Part shown: positions 8,268 through 16,686 of the stretch, piece by piece | Layout of the letters: every line of letters begins with the position of its first letter | Position numbering within the stretch: the stretch's first letter is position 1 | Source of the DNA: Nonomuraea aurantiaca | GTDB taxonomy: Bacteria > Actinomycetota > Actinomycetes > Streptosporangiales > Streptosporangiaceae | Assembly: GCF_020215705.1 (NCBI RefSeq) | Contig: NZ_JAIWNB010000007.1 | Coordinates: forward strand, 62,001 to 126,000 | Direction: 5' to 3' | DNA: 64,000 nucleotides | Made by a program: the position numbers and the translations under genes | Notes under the pieces: generated by a model | Databases searched by the model: none | What the model was told of the DNA's origin: nothing | What the model saw: the letters and a program-made list of their open reading frames with translations, nothing else

Positions 8268-10049
8268 GTGCCACCTGAGAGCCGTCGGGTCTCCCAACGG
8301 CTCTCACTCTCCGCTCCGCCCCTGGCGCCGACGGTGTCCATCCGGAACACCTTCCGGGCCTTCTGGCCGGACACCCGTGGCGTCAGGGCGCTGTTCGCGG
8401 CTGGGATCGTGTTCGCGATCCTGGCCGCTCTGTGTGAGGTGGCCGCGATCGCCCTGTTCGGTTACATCACCGACAAGGTCCTCAGCGAACGGGACCTGGG
8501 CGCCTTCTGGGCTCCCGCGGCCGCCTGGCTCGGCCTGGCGGTTGTGGCCGGTCTGGTCTCCTTCGCCGGCGCGTACGTCACCGCCGCGGGCGCGGAACGC
8601 TTCCTCCTCAAGCTCCGCGACCGGGTCTTCGGTCACGTCCAGACCCTCACACCCGACTTCTTCGAGAACCGCCGCACGGGCGACCTGATGGCCCGGCTCA
8701 CCGACGACGTCGAGGCCATCGAGGAGCTCGTCGGCTCCGGCCTGGTCAAGATGTTCACCACAGTGGCCAGCGTGATCTTCTTCGCCGGCGCGGCGTTCGT
8801 CATCAGGTGGGACCTGGCGCTGGTCACGTTCGCGCTGATCCCGGCGTTCCTGGTGGTCTCCAAGGTCTTCGCGTCCCGGTTCAGGAACGCGGCGGCCCGC
8901 GAGCGGACCAGCAACGGCACCATGAACAGCGTCATCGAGGAGAGCCTGTCCAACCAGTCGCTGGTCCAGGCCTACAACCAGCAGGAGACCGAGGCCAGGC
9001 ACCTGCACCGCGAAGGCCGCACCTGGTTGCGCGCGAACCTGTCCCAGGCGTGGCTGTCCGGCCTCTACGGCCCCGCCGTACAGGTGCTCGAGACCATCTG
9101 CCTGATCGTCATCCTGGGCTTCGGCGCCTGGGAGATCACCCAAGGCCGCCTCACGCTCGGTGGCCTGCTCGCCTTCGCCGCCTACCTCGCCTACCTGTAC
9201 CCCGCCGTCCAGGGTCTGGGCCAGCTGGCCCTCACCGTCTCAGAGGCCGCCGCCGGCTCGGACCGCGTCATGGAGGTCCTCTCCGTACGCCCGGCCGTCG
9301 TCGACCGTCCCACCGCCGTGCCGGTGGTGGGGCGCAGCAAGGGGCGGATCGAGTTCTCGCGGGTCGGCTTCACGTACCCGAAGCGGATCAGGGCGACACT
9401 GCGCGAGCTGTCTTTCGTGATCGAACCGGGGGAACTCGTCGTCTGCACCGGAGCCAGCGGTGCGGGCAAGTCCACGATCGCCAAGCTGCTCCTGCGTTTC
9501 TACGACCCGAACACCGGCCGCATCCTCCTGGACGGGGTGGACCTGCGCGACCTGACCCGGTCGTCGCTGCGCGACACCATCACGCTCCTGCACCAGGAGA
9601 ACCTCCTGTTCTCCGGCACGGTGCGCGACAACATCGCCTACGGCTCTCCGGGTGCCGACGACGCCGCCGTGGTGCTGGCGGCCGAGCTGGCCGACGTACA
9701 CGACTTCATCCAGACATTGCCCCAGAAGTACGACACGCCCATCGGCCAGCGGGGCCGCCTCATGTCCGGCGGCCAGCGCCAGCGCCTCGCCATCGCCCGC
9801 GCGATCCTGCGTGACACGCCGGTGCTGGTGCTGGACGAGCCGATGACCGGACTGGACGTGGTCACGGCCGAGCGGGTGATGGAGCCGTTGCGCCGGTTGA
9901 TGGAGGGGCGGACGACGCTGCTCATCACCCATGATCTGCGGCATGTGCCGGAGGGGGTGCGACGGATCGACCTGGAACCGGTACGACGTTCGGACCGAAT
10001 CCGGCTCCGGCCGAAACGAAGTGACCTCGGAGTGCACGGCGTGTCCTGA
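8268..10049 (+). CDS. ABC exporter, fused transmembrane and ATPase domains
   Basis: The protein has about 593 residues. The N-terminal half has six predicted membrane helices of the type I exporter fold (starting near FRAFWPDTRGVRALFAAG), including the coupling region FFENRRTGDLMARLTDDVE. The ATPase half has Walker A GASGAGKST (about 395-403), signature SGGQRQR (from 500), and Walker B VLVLDEP (Asp523-Glu524). It probably works as a homodimer that exports lipid, peptide or drug. There is no C39 peptidase domain. GTG 8268 lies 5 bp after the stop of the Trp-rich peptide gene with AGAAG close upstream; GTG 8334 is an alternative start. The pairing suggests that the peptide is either its cargo or its regulator. 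Confidence 0.9.
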   Translation: MPPESRRVSQRLSLSAPPLAPTVSIRNTFRAFWPDTRGVRALFAAGIVFAILAALCEVAAIALFGYITDKVLSERDLGAFWAPAAAWLGLAVVAGLVSFAGAYVTAAGAERFLLKLRDRVFGHVQTLTPDFFENRRTGDLMARLTDDVEAIEELVGSGLVKMFTTVASVIFFAGAAFVIRWDLALVTFALIPAFLVVSKVFASRFRNAAARERTSNGTMNSVIEESLSNQSLVQAYNQQETEARHLHREGRTWLRANLSQAWLSGLYGPAVQVLETICLIVILGFGAWEITQGRLTLGGLLAFAAYLAYLYPAVQGLGQLALTVSEAAAGSDRVMEVLSVRPAVVDRPTAVPVVGRSKGRIEFSRVGFTYPKRIRATLRELSFVIEPGELVVCTGASGAGKSTIAKLLLRFYDPNTGRILLDGVDLRDLTRSSLRDTITLLHQENLLFSGTVRDNIAYGSPGADDAAVVLAAELADVHDFIQTLPQKYDTPIGQRGRLMSGGQRQRLAIARAILRDTPVLVLDEPMTGLDVVTAERVMEPLRRLMEGRTTLLITHDLRHVPEGVRRIDLEPVRRSDRIRLRPKRSDLGVHGVS

Positions 10050-10063
10050 CACCACAATTCACC

Positions 10064-10089
10064 GGCCTGGGTGGGAAACCGCCCAGGCC
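10064..10089 (+). terminator. Hairpin terminator after the ABC exporter
   Basis: GGCCTGGG (10064-10071) pairs with CCCAGGCC (10082-10089), and inner GG/CC pairs close on a GAAA tetraloop with one mismatch. It lies 15 bp after the exporter stop codon. Confidence 0.7.
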
Positions 10090-10393
10090 CTGTCATGTGA
10101 ACGCCGCCCCCCGCTCCGGCCAACTGTGTCATGATCAACACCGCCGCGACCCACCGGGAGAACTCTCGCGAGCGCCGCTCAGTAGCCGAGAGCCTACTAA
10201 TCCGGCATACTCCACACCGAGCAAGATCCGTTGTCAGATCCGGCGCCCGTGCTCAGGGAGATCATCATTGGGCATGAGCAGGCGACAATAGCCGCAATTG
10301 GTTACCAAGTGCCCACGCAAAGCGAAGATTCCCCTACAATCCGATCAAGACTTCCAGGCCGTATGTTTCTGACTTCCGACGAGGAACCGCTTG
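10090..10393. other. Intergenic region carrying the conservon promoter
   Basis: About 300 bp between the exporter terminator and cvnA, lower in GC in the part 10180-10340. No gene is supported. GAGGA at 10380-10384 is the ribosome-binding site for cvnA. I could not fix the promoter. Confidence 0.5.
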
Positions 10394-11803
10394 ATGTCAG
10401 CAACTCACATACCTGTTCACCGTCGGGCCCTGCTCGTACCGCTTGGCGTCGCCGTCGTGGCCGGTGTCGCGTGCGTATGGGCGGTGGCCGAGGCGCCGGT
10501 CGCCGGACGGACGCTCGTGGCCTGGTGCCTGGGCATAGCCGCCCTGCTGCTGTGCGCCGCAGTCACCTACGGCTTGTACGGCCGGCAGCAGGCGAACCTG
10601 TTGCGCGACCGGCTCGCCATGCGGGAGGCGGACCTCGCCCAACTGGCCGACCACACGCTGCCCGCGCTGGTGAAGAGGTTGCGTGACGGGGCATCGGTCG
10701 ACACCGCGCTGGCCGAGGTGCCCAGGCCCGCCGACCTGGCTCAGCAGCGCATCCTGTGGACGCTGGCGCAGGAGGTCGGCAGGGGAGACCGGATGCGGGC
10801 GGCCGCGATGTCGGCCTGCGCCAACGCCGCCGGCCGGGTTCAGGCGCTGGCGACCAGCATGCTGGCCGATCTCCGGGAGATGGAGGACCGGCATGACGAG
10901 AAGGTCCTCGGGGACCTGCTGAGGCTGGACCACAGCACCGCCCAGGCGGGCCGGCTGGCCGACAGCATCGCCGTGCTGACCGGTGCGCGTTCCGGGCGGC
11001 GCTGGACCAAGCCGATCGTGATGGAGAGCATCATGCGCGGCGCGGTGGGCCGGATCAGCGCCTACCAGCGGGTTCGGGTGCACTCGGCCAGCACCGTCGC
11101 GATCGCCGGACACGCCGCCGAGGGCGTCATGCACGCCCTCGCGGAGCTGATGGACAACGCCACCAGCTTCTCGCCTCCCTCCGAGGAGGTGCACGTGTAC
11201 GTCGAAGAGGTGAGCACCGGCATCGTGATCACCATCGAGGACTGCGGTCTGGTCATGAGCCCCGTCGCGCTGGCCCGCGCGCGGCAGGCCGTCTCGTCCG
11301 AGCCCCTGGACCTGACGACGCTCTCCGGTACGCGCCTGGGCCTGGCGGTCGTGGGCTGTCTGGCTCGCAAGCACGGTCTGACCGTCTCCTTCAGGCCGTC
11401 CTCACGCGGAGGCACCGCAGTGGTGGTCATGATCCCGCAGAAACTGGTCACCCAGCCCGCACCGGCCCCCCAGGTGGAGGCCCCGCGTCCGCCGAGCGCC
11501 CCGGCCGTCCGCCGGGCCACGGCGGCCCCCGTCCCCGCGCAGGCCGATCCCGTCGCGGAGGGCGAGCTGCCCAGGCGCCGGCGCGGTCAAACGCTCGCGG
11601 CGGCGACGTCCACGACACCCGTGCCCGAGCAGGCTCCGGCGCGGTCCAGGCCGTCCCTCTCCGAGGCCGGAGCGAGATTCAGCGCTTTCCGCCAGGCCAG
11701 CCGGGGGACCGGCGCCGCACCCGCCGGCGCGGCGGTCCCGGAAGCGGAACAGCCGCAAGCAGAGGGCCCAGCAGCAGAAGGCCCGAAAGACGACACCCGG
11801 TGA
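10394..11803 (+). CDS. cvnA: Conservon sensor histidine kinase-like protein (CvnA)
   Basis: The protein has 469 residues. Two transmembrane segments lie near the N-terminus (about 10-30 and 36-56). Then come a dimerisation region with the LDHSTAQAG box and an ATP-binding domain with N box LAELMDNATSFSPP and a DCGLVMSP G1-like box. The last 120 residues are Pro/Ala-rich and probably disordered. In Streptomyces conservons CvnA forms a membrane complex with CvnB, CvnC and the GTPase CvnD, like a eukaryotic G-protein system. ATG 10394 is preceded by GAGGA. The TGA overlaps a GTG that may start cvnB. Confidence 0.9.
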   Translation: MSATHIPVHRRALLVPLGVAVVAGVACVWAVAEAPVAGRTLVAWCLGIAALLLCAAVTYGLYGRQQANLLRDRLAMREADLAQLADHTLPALVKRLRDGASVDTALAEVPRPADLAQQRILWTLAQEVGRGDRMRAAAMSACANAAGRVQALATSMLADLREMEDRHDEKVLGDLLRLDHSTAQAGRLADSIAVLTGARSGRRWTKPIVMESIMRGAVGRISAYQRVRVHSASTVAIAGHAAEGVMHALAELMDNATSFSPPSEEVHVYVEEVSTGIVITIEDCGLVMSPVALARARQAVSSEPLDLTTLSGTRLGLAVVGCLARKHGLTVSFRPSSRGGTAVVVMIPQKLVTQPAPAPQVEAPRPPSAPAVRRATAAPVPAQADPVAEGELPRRRRGQTLAAATSTTPVPEQAPARSRPSLSEAGARFSAFRQASRGTGAAPAGAAVPEAEQPQAEGPAAEGPKDDTR

Positions 11804-12288
11804 CCAACTTACAGATTGGAGGGAGGGCTGCTCGTCCGGCGACGCCGGATGACCGTCCCAGAATCTCGATGAGAACCTCAGACCGTGACCTCGCCTGGCT
11901 GCTGGAGAACCTCCTGGAGAGGACACCGCAGACCCGGCATGTCTTGGTGCTGTCGAAGGACGGCCTCAAGCTCTCCCACACCCACGGGCTGTCGGTGGAC
12001 CGGGCCGATCAACTGGCCGCCATCGCCTCGGGCATCCAGAGCCTGGCCCACGGGGCGTCGATGGAGTTCGGCGACGGTTCCGGCGGGCTGCGGCAGTCGA
12101 TGACGGAGTTCCACGGCGGGCTGCTGTTTATCGTGGAAGCGGGAGAAGGCGCCCATCTCGCCGTCGTGGCGAGCGATGACGCCGACCCCGGCATCATCGG
12201 TCACAACATGAACGAACTGGTCGAGCAGATCGGGGAGTATCTGACCGCTCCGCCGCGCGAACCTCAGCAGAGCAGCCGATCGCTATGA
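11800..12288 (+). CDS. cvnB: Roadblock/LC7-domain protein (CvnB)
   Basis: A roadblock/LC7 domain starts at DLAWLLENLLERTPQTRHVL and runs through HGGLLFIVEAGEGAHLAVVAS. In conservons this small protein binds the GTPase CvnD. GTG 11800 overlaps the cvnA stop (GTGA), giving 162 residues. ATG 11869 would give 139 residues, nearer the family norm, but has no good ribosome-binding site. The TGA overlaps the cvnC ATG. Confidence 0.88.
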   Translation: MTNLQIGGRAARPATPDDRPRISMRTSDRDLAWLLENLLERTPQTRHVLVLSKDGLKLSHTHGLSVDRADQLAAIASGIQSLAHGASMEFGDGSGGLRQSMTEFHGGLLFIVEAGEGAHLAVVASDDADPGIIGHNMNELVEQIGEYLTAPPREPQQSSRSL

Positions 12289-12644
12289 TCTCGCCGCGAG
12301 TGGCCAGCGAGGACCCGGACCGGCTGTACACGGTCACCGGGGGACGCAGTCGCGCGGACGAGAGCGCCATGGACGTGGTCACGCTGATCGTGAGCGAATG
12401 CGATCCCACCCCCGGCATGCAGTCCGAGCACGTCAGGATCCTCCAGATGTGCCGCCGGCCGATGGCGGTCGTGGAGATCTCCTCGGAGCTGAGACTGCCC
12501 GTCAGCGTCGTACGGATCCTGCTGTGCGACCTGCTGGACACCGGACGCATCACCGCCCGCCATCCGCCCAAGGCCCCGGCCAGGGCGCAACTGCCCGATC
12601 CCGAAATCCTGGAGCAGGTGCTTGTTGGACTTCAGAACCTCTGA
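12285..12644 (+). CDS. cvnC: DUF742 protein (CvnC)
   Basis: The protein has 119 residues. It carries the DUF742 pattern RLYTVTGGRSR near the N-terminus and VEISSELRLPVSVVRILLCDLLDTGRI, a winged-helix-like segment, in the middle. DUF742 proteins are the third conserved member of conservons. The start overlaps the cvnB stop (ATGA), and the 3' end overlaps the likely start of cvnD. Confidence 0.92.
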   Translation: MISPRVASEDPDRLYTVTGGRSRADESAMDVVTLIVSECDPTPGMQSEHVRILQMCRRPMAVVEISSELRLPVSVVRILLCDLLDTGRITARHPPKAPARAQLPDPEILEQVLVGLQNL

Positions 12645-13233
12645 CCCCCCGGCCCGTACACCGCTACGGAGCACGATGACCACCGGCCTCAAGATCGTGG
12701 TCGTCGGCGGGTTCGGCGTGGGCAAGACGACCATGGTCCGCTCGGTGAGCGAGATCCGGCCGCTGAGCACCGAAGAGACGATGACCCAGGCAGGCATGGG
12801 GATCGACGACGCGAGCGGCGTACAGACCAAGACCACGACCACGGTGGCCTTCGACTTCGGCCGCATCAGCCTGAACGAGCAGATGGTGCTCTACCTGTTC
12901 GGGGCGCCCGGCCAGGACCGGTTCTGGTTCCTGTGGGACCGGCTTTTCTCGGGGACCCTGGGCGCGGTCGTCCTGGTGGACGCCCGCCGCCTGGCCGACT
13001 CGTGGTACGCCATCGACCGGCTCGAACACCACGGAATGCCGTTCATCGTCGCGCGCAACAACTTCGACGAGCCGAAGCATCCCCTGGAGCGGATCCGGGA
13101 GGCGCTGGACCTGTCCGAGGAGGTTCCGCTGATCGACTGTGACGCCCGTCAACGTGACTCGAGCAAGGCCGTGCTGATCGCCCTCGTCAACCACCTCCAC
13201 GCGATGTCCTCCGCCCGGGGGGTTACCCGATGA
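12622..13233 (+). CDS. cvnD: Conservon small GTPase (CvnD)
   Basis: The protein has about 203 residues and is a Ras-like GTP-binding protein of the actinobacterial CvnD group. P-loop GGFGVGKTT, switch region with TEETMTQAG, G3-like APGQDR, and a nucleotide specificity region near NNFDEPKHP are visible. I placed the start at TTG 12622, preceded by GGAGCAGG and overlapping cvnC by 23 bp; ATG 12676 directly before the P-loop strand is possible. The TGA overlaps the P450 ATG. Confidence 0.92.
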   Translation: MLDFRTSDPPARTPLRSTMTTGLKIVVVGGFGVGKTTMVRSVSEIRPLSTEETMTQAGMGIDDASGVQTKTTTTVAFDFGRISLNEQMVLYLFGAPGQDRFWFLWDRLFSGTLGAVVLVDARRLADSWYAIDRLEHHGMPFIVARNNFDEPKHPLERIREALDLSEEVPLIDCDARQRDSSKAVLIALVNHLHAMSSARGVTR

Positions 13234-14459
13234 CCGACGTCCACTCCACACCCGAGCCCGTCCGGATGTACGGGCCCCAGTTCCAGCGGGATCCGGAGCA
13301 GCTGTATCGCGATATGCGCAAGCTGCACGGACCGGTCGTCCCGGTCCTGCTCGAGGGCGATATACCCGCCTGGCTGGTGATCGGCTATCGCGAGCTGCGC
13401 TACGTCCTGGGCAATCCGCAGCTCTTCGCCCGCGACTCCCGCCGCTGGAACGCCTGGGACCGCATCCCGCCGGACTGGCCGCTGATGGCGTTCGTCGGCT
13501 ACCAGCCGTCCATCCTGTTCACCGAAGGCGCCGAGCATCAGCGGCGGGCCGGCGCCCTCAGCGATGCCCTCGCCGCCGTCGACCAGTTCGAGCTGAGAGC
13601 CCGGACCGAACGGGCCGCCGACGGCCTGATCGACGCGTTCACCGGCCAGGGCCGCGCCGACCTGATCGCGCAGTACTCCCAGCCGATGCCGCTGCTGTCC
13701 ATCTCCACGCTGTTCGGCCTGCCCGACGCCGAGACGCCACGCCTGGTGGCCGACGTGACCGAGTTGCTGAACACCGGCCCGGGCGTCGTGGAGGCGCATC
13801 AGCGAGTCCAGGCCACCATGAAGCGGCTGCTCGACAGCAAGCGCGAGCGCCCCGGCCCGGACCTGCCCTCGCGCCTGCTGGCCCATCCCGCGGGGCTCAC
13901 TGACGAAGAGCTCGTCCAGGACCTGGTCGTGTTGATGAGCGGGGGCCAGGAACCGACCGCCAACTGGATCGGCAACACCCTGCGGCTGATGCTGACCGAC
14001 GAACGGTTCGCCGTGACCCTGTCGGGCGGCCGACGCAGCGCCGGACAGGCGCTGAACGAGGTCATGTGGGAGGAGTCGCCCGCCCAGAACAGCCTGGGCC
14101 GCTGGGCGGTTCATGACACCCAGCTGGGCGGGCAGCGCATCCGGGCCGGCGACGCGCTCGTCATCGGCCTCGCCGCCGCGAACGCCGACCCGCAGGTACG
14201 GCCCGACTCCTACGGCGGCTCGGCCGGGAACCACGCGCACATGTCCTTCGGCCACGGCGAGCACGGCTGCCCGCACCCGGCGCCGGAGCTCGCCGAGGTC
14301 ATCGCCTACACGGCCGTCGAGGTGCTTCTGGACCGGCTCCCGGACATGACGCTGTCGGTGCCCGCCGACCAACTCGTCTGGCGGCCGTCCTTCCGGCTGC
14401 GCGCCCTGACCACCCTGCCGGTGGAGTTCTCGCCCGGCTACCTCAGGGGAAACGGCTAG
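13230..14459 (+). CDS. cvnE: Cytochrome P450, CYP157-like (CvnE), lacking the ExxR arginine
   Basis: The protein has 409 residues. The haem-binding loop is SFGHGEHGCPHP with Cys347 as thiolate ligand, and the I-helix contains SGGQEPTANW. The K-helix reads LNEVMWEESPAQN, so the position of the usual arginine is Trp280 (E277-V-M-W280). The CYP157 family, often in conservons, is known to lack the canonical ExxR, which fits. The start overlaps cvnD (ATGA), making it the fifth gene of the operon. Its substrate is unknown, as is usual for conservon P450s. Confidence 0.9.
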   Translation: MTDVHSTPEPVRMYGPQFQRDPEQLYRDMRKLHGPVVPVLLEGDIPAWLVIGYRELRYVLGNPQLFARDSRRWNAWDRIPPDWPLMAFVGYQPSILFTEGAEHQRRAGALSDALAAVDQFELRARTERAADGLIDAFTGQGRADLIAQYSQPMPLLSISTLFGLPDAETPRLVADVTELLNTGPGVVEAHQRVQATMKRLLDSKRERPGPDLPSRLLAHPAGLTDEELVQDLVVLMSGGQEPTANWIGNTLRLMLTDERFAVTLSGGRRSAGQALNEVMWEESPAQNSLGRWAVHDTQLGGQRIRAGDALVIGLAAANADPQVRPDSYGGSAGNHAHMSFGHGEHGCPHPAPELAEVIAYTAVEVLLDRLPDMTLSVPADQLVWRPSFRLRALTTLPVEFSPGYLRGNG

Positions 14460-14470
14460 GACTGCCGGTC

Positions 14471-14499
14471 GTGTGTCCCCGACGTGCTGGGGGACACAC
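14471..14499. terminator. Hairpin terminator at the end of the conservon
   Basis: GTGTGTCCCC (14471-14480) pairs perfectly with GGGGACACAC (14490-14499) around a 9-nt loop. It lies between convergent genes and can serve both strands. Confidence 0.75.
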
Positions 14500-14516
14500 C
14501 ACCGGTCAGCTCGCCG

Positions 14517-16100
14517 TCAGTGGACCGGACGGCCCGTGATGGACAGCGGGGAGTCCTGCGGGGACAGTGCCGTCACGGGCGGTTCCGTCGGGAACTGCGT
14601 GGCGCAGTGCGTTCCGGCCGGGGGCATGGTGCCGTTGATCAGGTACTTCTCGATGTAGTCGCGCGCACAGGTGCTGTTGCGGAACTGGCCGTGGCCGACG
14701 CCGTCGTACTCCAGTACGACCGAGCGCGGGATCTGCCGTGCGGCGGCGTAGTTCCAGGCCGCCGGGGTGGCCACGTCGTCCTTCGCCTTGATGACCAGGA
14801 TCGGCGGGGTGCCGCTGATCCTGAGGCGGTGCTGCGGGTTGGACGTCTTGCCCTGCCAGTTGAGGCAGGTCATGACATCGGTCCAGAACGGGGAGAGCTC
14901 CGTGTGCGGGGCGACGGCCTTGAGACGGCGCTTGTAGGCGTCGAGCTCGGCGAAGCCGCTGACGTTCCACCTCCAGTCGGAGCACCAGATGGCCGGGTAG
15001 GCGTAGTTGACGCCCTCGGCGGCCGGCGTCGAAGCCTCGGCCGAGGCCCTGGCCGTCGTCTTCGCCTCCGCCGATTCCGACGCCACCGGCTTGTCCGCGG
15101 CCTGCTGGGCCGCCTGGCCGGCCGCCAGCGACTTCAGCCGCTCAGCCAGCGGGAAGAAGCCCGTCCACGGCCGGTACATCGGCTCGAACACCTCGATCCG
15201 GAGCTCCTCGTCCGATATCTCGGCGCCGGTCTCCGGGTCCTTCAGGGAGCCGGTCCTGGCCTTGGCCAGCAGGCCGTCCAGGACCGCCGTGGCGTCCTGG
15301 CCGTGCAGCGCGCAGGCCGCCGTCTCGCCGCACCACTTCGCGAACGTCAGGTAGGAGCCTTCGAGGTCCTCGGTGGTGGTCTTCATGTACTGGTAGGCCG
15401 AGGTGATGCTGTGGTCCATGTTGGAGTCGATGGCCATCGCGCGCAGGTTCTTCGGGAACATCTCGGCGTACTGCTGGCCGACCTGCGTGCCGTACGAGAT
15501 CGCGAAGAAGCTGATCCGGAGCTCGCCGAGCGCCGCGCGGATCGAGTCCACGTCGCGCACCGCGTTGGTGGTGCCGACGTGGTCGAACAGCGGGCCCGTG
15601 CGCTCGCGGCAGTCCTTCGACAGCTTGGCGTTGAAGGCCAGCCAGTTCTGATACTCCGCCTCGTTGGCCGGGTAGGTGAGCGGGGTCTCGTTGACCACGT
15701 CCTCCCCGCACAGGATGGGCGTGCTGCGGCCGACGCCGCGCGGGTCCACGCTGACGATGTCGAAGTACTGGCGCAGCGGGCTGTCGTCGGGGATGCCGCG
15801 GCCCATGATGTACGAGTTGAGGCCGGACGCGCCGGGACCACCCGGGTGTACGAACAACACGCCCTGCCGCTTGGCCGGGTCGAGCGCCTTCAACCGGCCG
15901 ATGGCCAGGTCGATCGTCGCGCCATGGGGTTTGGCGTAGTCCATCGGCACCTTGATGGTCGCGCACTCGCCCTTGTACGTGGTGCCACATTCCGCCCAAT
16001 CGATAGCGGTCGATGTGGCCGACCGGGCTGATGCCACTCCGGCGAGCTGGGTCACCAGCGCGGCACCAGCCAGTGCCGCCGTGAACAGTCTTAACCTCAC
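14517..16100 (-). CDS. Secreted alpha/beta hydrolase, tripeptidyl aminopeptidase-like
   Basis: The protein has about 527 residues. A signal peptide (RLRLFTAALAGAALVTQLAG, cleavage near ASA) is followed by an alpha/beta-hydrolase domain: oxyanion region VHPGGPGASG, DPRGVGRS, nucleophile Ser202 in ISYGTQ, a late acid in VIKAKDD and catalytic His in GVGHGQF. The C-terminal part resembles the TAP-like domain of Streptomyces tripeptidyl aminopeptidases. An Ala/Ser-rich insert lies around residues 340-365. I chose GTG 16100 because GGAGGAG lies 5 nt upstream; ATG 16124 is less likely. A perfect palindrome in the promoter suggests repressor control. Confidence 0.85.
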   Translation of the reverse strand: MRLRLFTAALAGAALVTQLAGVASARSATSTAIDWAECGTTYKGECATIKVPMDYAKPHGATIDLAIGRLKALDPAKRQGVLFVHPGGPGASGLNSYIMGRGIPDDSPLRQYFDIVSVDPRGVGRSTPILCGEDVVNETPLTYPANEAEYQNWLAFNAKLSKDCRERTGPLFDHVGTTNAVRDVDSIRAALGELRISFFAISYGTQVGQQYAEMFPKNLRAMAIDSNMDHSITSAYQYMKTTTEDLEGSYLTFAKWCGETAACALHGQDATAVLDGLLAKARTGSLKDPETGAEISDEELRIEVFEPMYRPWTGFFPLAERLKSLAAGQAAQQAADKPVASESAEAKTTARASAEASTPAAEGVNYAYPAIWCSDWRWNVSGFAELDAYKRRLKAVAPHTELSPFWTDVMTCLNWQGKTSNPQHRLRISGTPPILVIKAKDDVATPAAWNYAAARQIPRSVVLEYDGVGHGQFRNSTCARDYIEKYLINGTMPPAGTHCATQFPTEPPVTALSPQDSPLSITGRPVH

Positions 16101-16141
16101 TATCGCTCCTCCGTGATGTGTCAAGCGGGCACCTCGGCGCC

Positions 16142-16163
16142 TTTACCTGGCATGCCAGGTAAA
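16142..16163. promoter_or_regulatory. Perfect 22-bp palindrome (operator) upstream of the secreted hydrolase gene
   Basis: The left half is TTTACCTGGCA and the right half is its exact reverse complement. It ends 42 bp upstream of the GTG start at 16100. TATTTA on the minus strand overlaps its edge and could be a -10 box. The size fits a TetR- or GntR-type dimer site; no regulator is encoded next to it. Confidence 0.65.
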
Positions 16164-16249
16164 TACGTCGATGTGCCCCCGTTGATCATCCTGGCGAACG
16201 ACAGTGCGATTTGCGGGGCTTTACGGAGTTTGTTGATGAAATATGAGCG

Positions 16250-16675
16250 CTAGACGTAATAGCCCTCGACCGGCACGCGCGCCTCGTCGTACAGCGCCGG
16301 TCCGTCGAGTCGCGCCCCGGTGTTCCCGGCGGGTGGCTTGAGCCCGCCGAGCTGCTCGGTGGACAGCGCGAACACCACCCGCCCGAGCCCCGACCGTTCG
16401 ATGGCGCCCGTGCACATGCCGCAGGGCTGGCAGCTGGTGTACATGATGGTGGTCGCCGCGGCCTCGGGGCTGAGCTCACGGGCCGCCCAGCGGGCCAGCT
16501 TCAGCTCGGGGTGCGCGGTGATGTCGGCGTCGCTGATGGAGGTGTTGACGTCCTCGGCGAGCACACTGCCGTCCGGTCCCACCAGGAGCGAGCCGAAGGG
16601 CGGGTTGCCCGCCGCCCGCGCCTTGGCCGCCAGCCCGATGGCCCGGCGCAGGAACTGCTCGTCGTCGTGTGTCAT
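16250..16675 (-). CDS. Nucleoside deaminase, CMP/dCMP deaminase superfamily
   Basis: The protein has 141 residues. It carries the zinc deaminase motifs HPE (His55, Glu57) and PCGMC (Cys85, Cys88). The NPPFGSLLV block is typical of guanine/cytosine-type and related nucleoside deaminases; substrate not determined. ATG 16675 has GGAG upstream. An alternative ATG at 16690 overlaps the stop of the upstream LLM oxidoreductase gene, so the two are probably co-transcribed. Confidence 0.88.
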   Translation of the reverse strand: MTHDDEQFLRRAIGLAAKARAAGNPPFGSLLVGPDGSVLAEDVNTSISDADITAHPELKLARWAARELSPEAAATTIMYTSCQPCGMCTGAIERSGLGRVVFALSTEQLGGLKPPAGNTGARLDGPALYDEARVPVEGYYV

Positions 16676-16686
16676 GGTCGCTCCGT

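Noticed and set aside
8110..8307. Minus-strand Pro/Thr/Ala-rich frame opposite the Trp-rich peptide
   Set aside because: No ribosome-binding site and pure low complexity; the plus-strand frame has a strong site and couples to the exporter.
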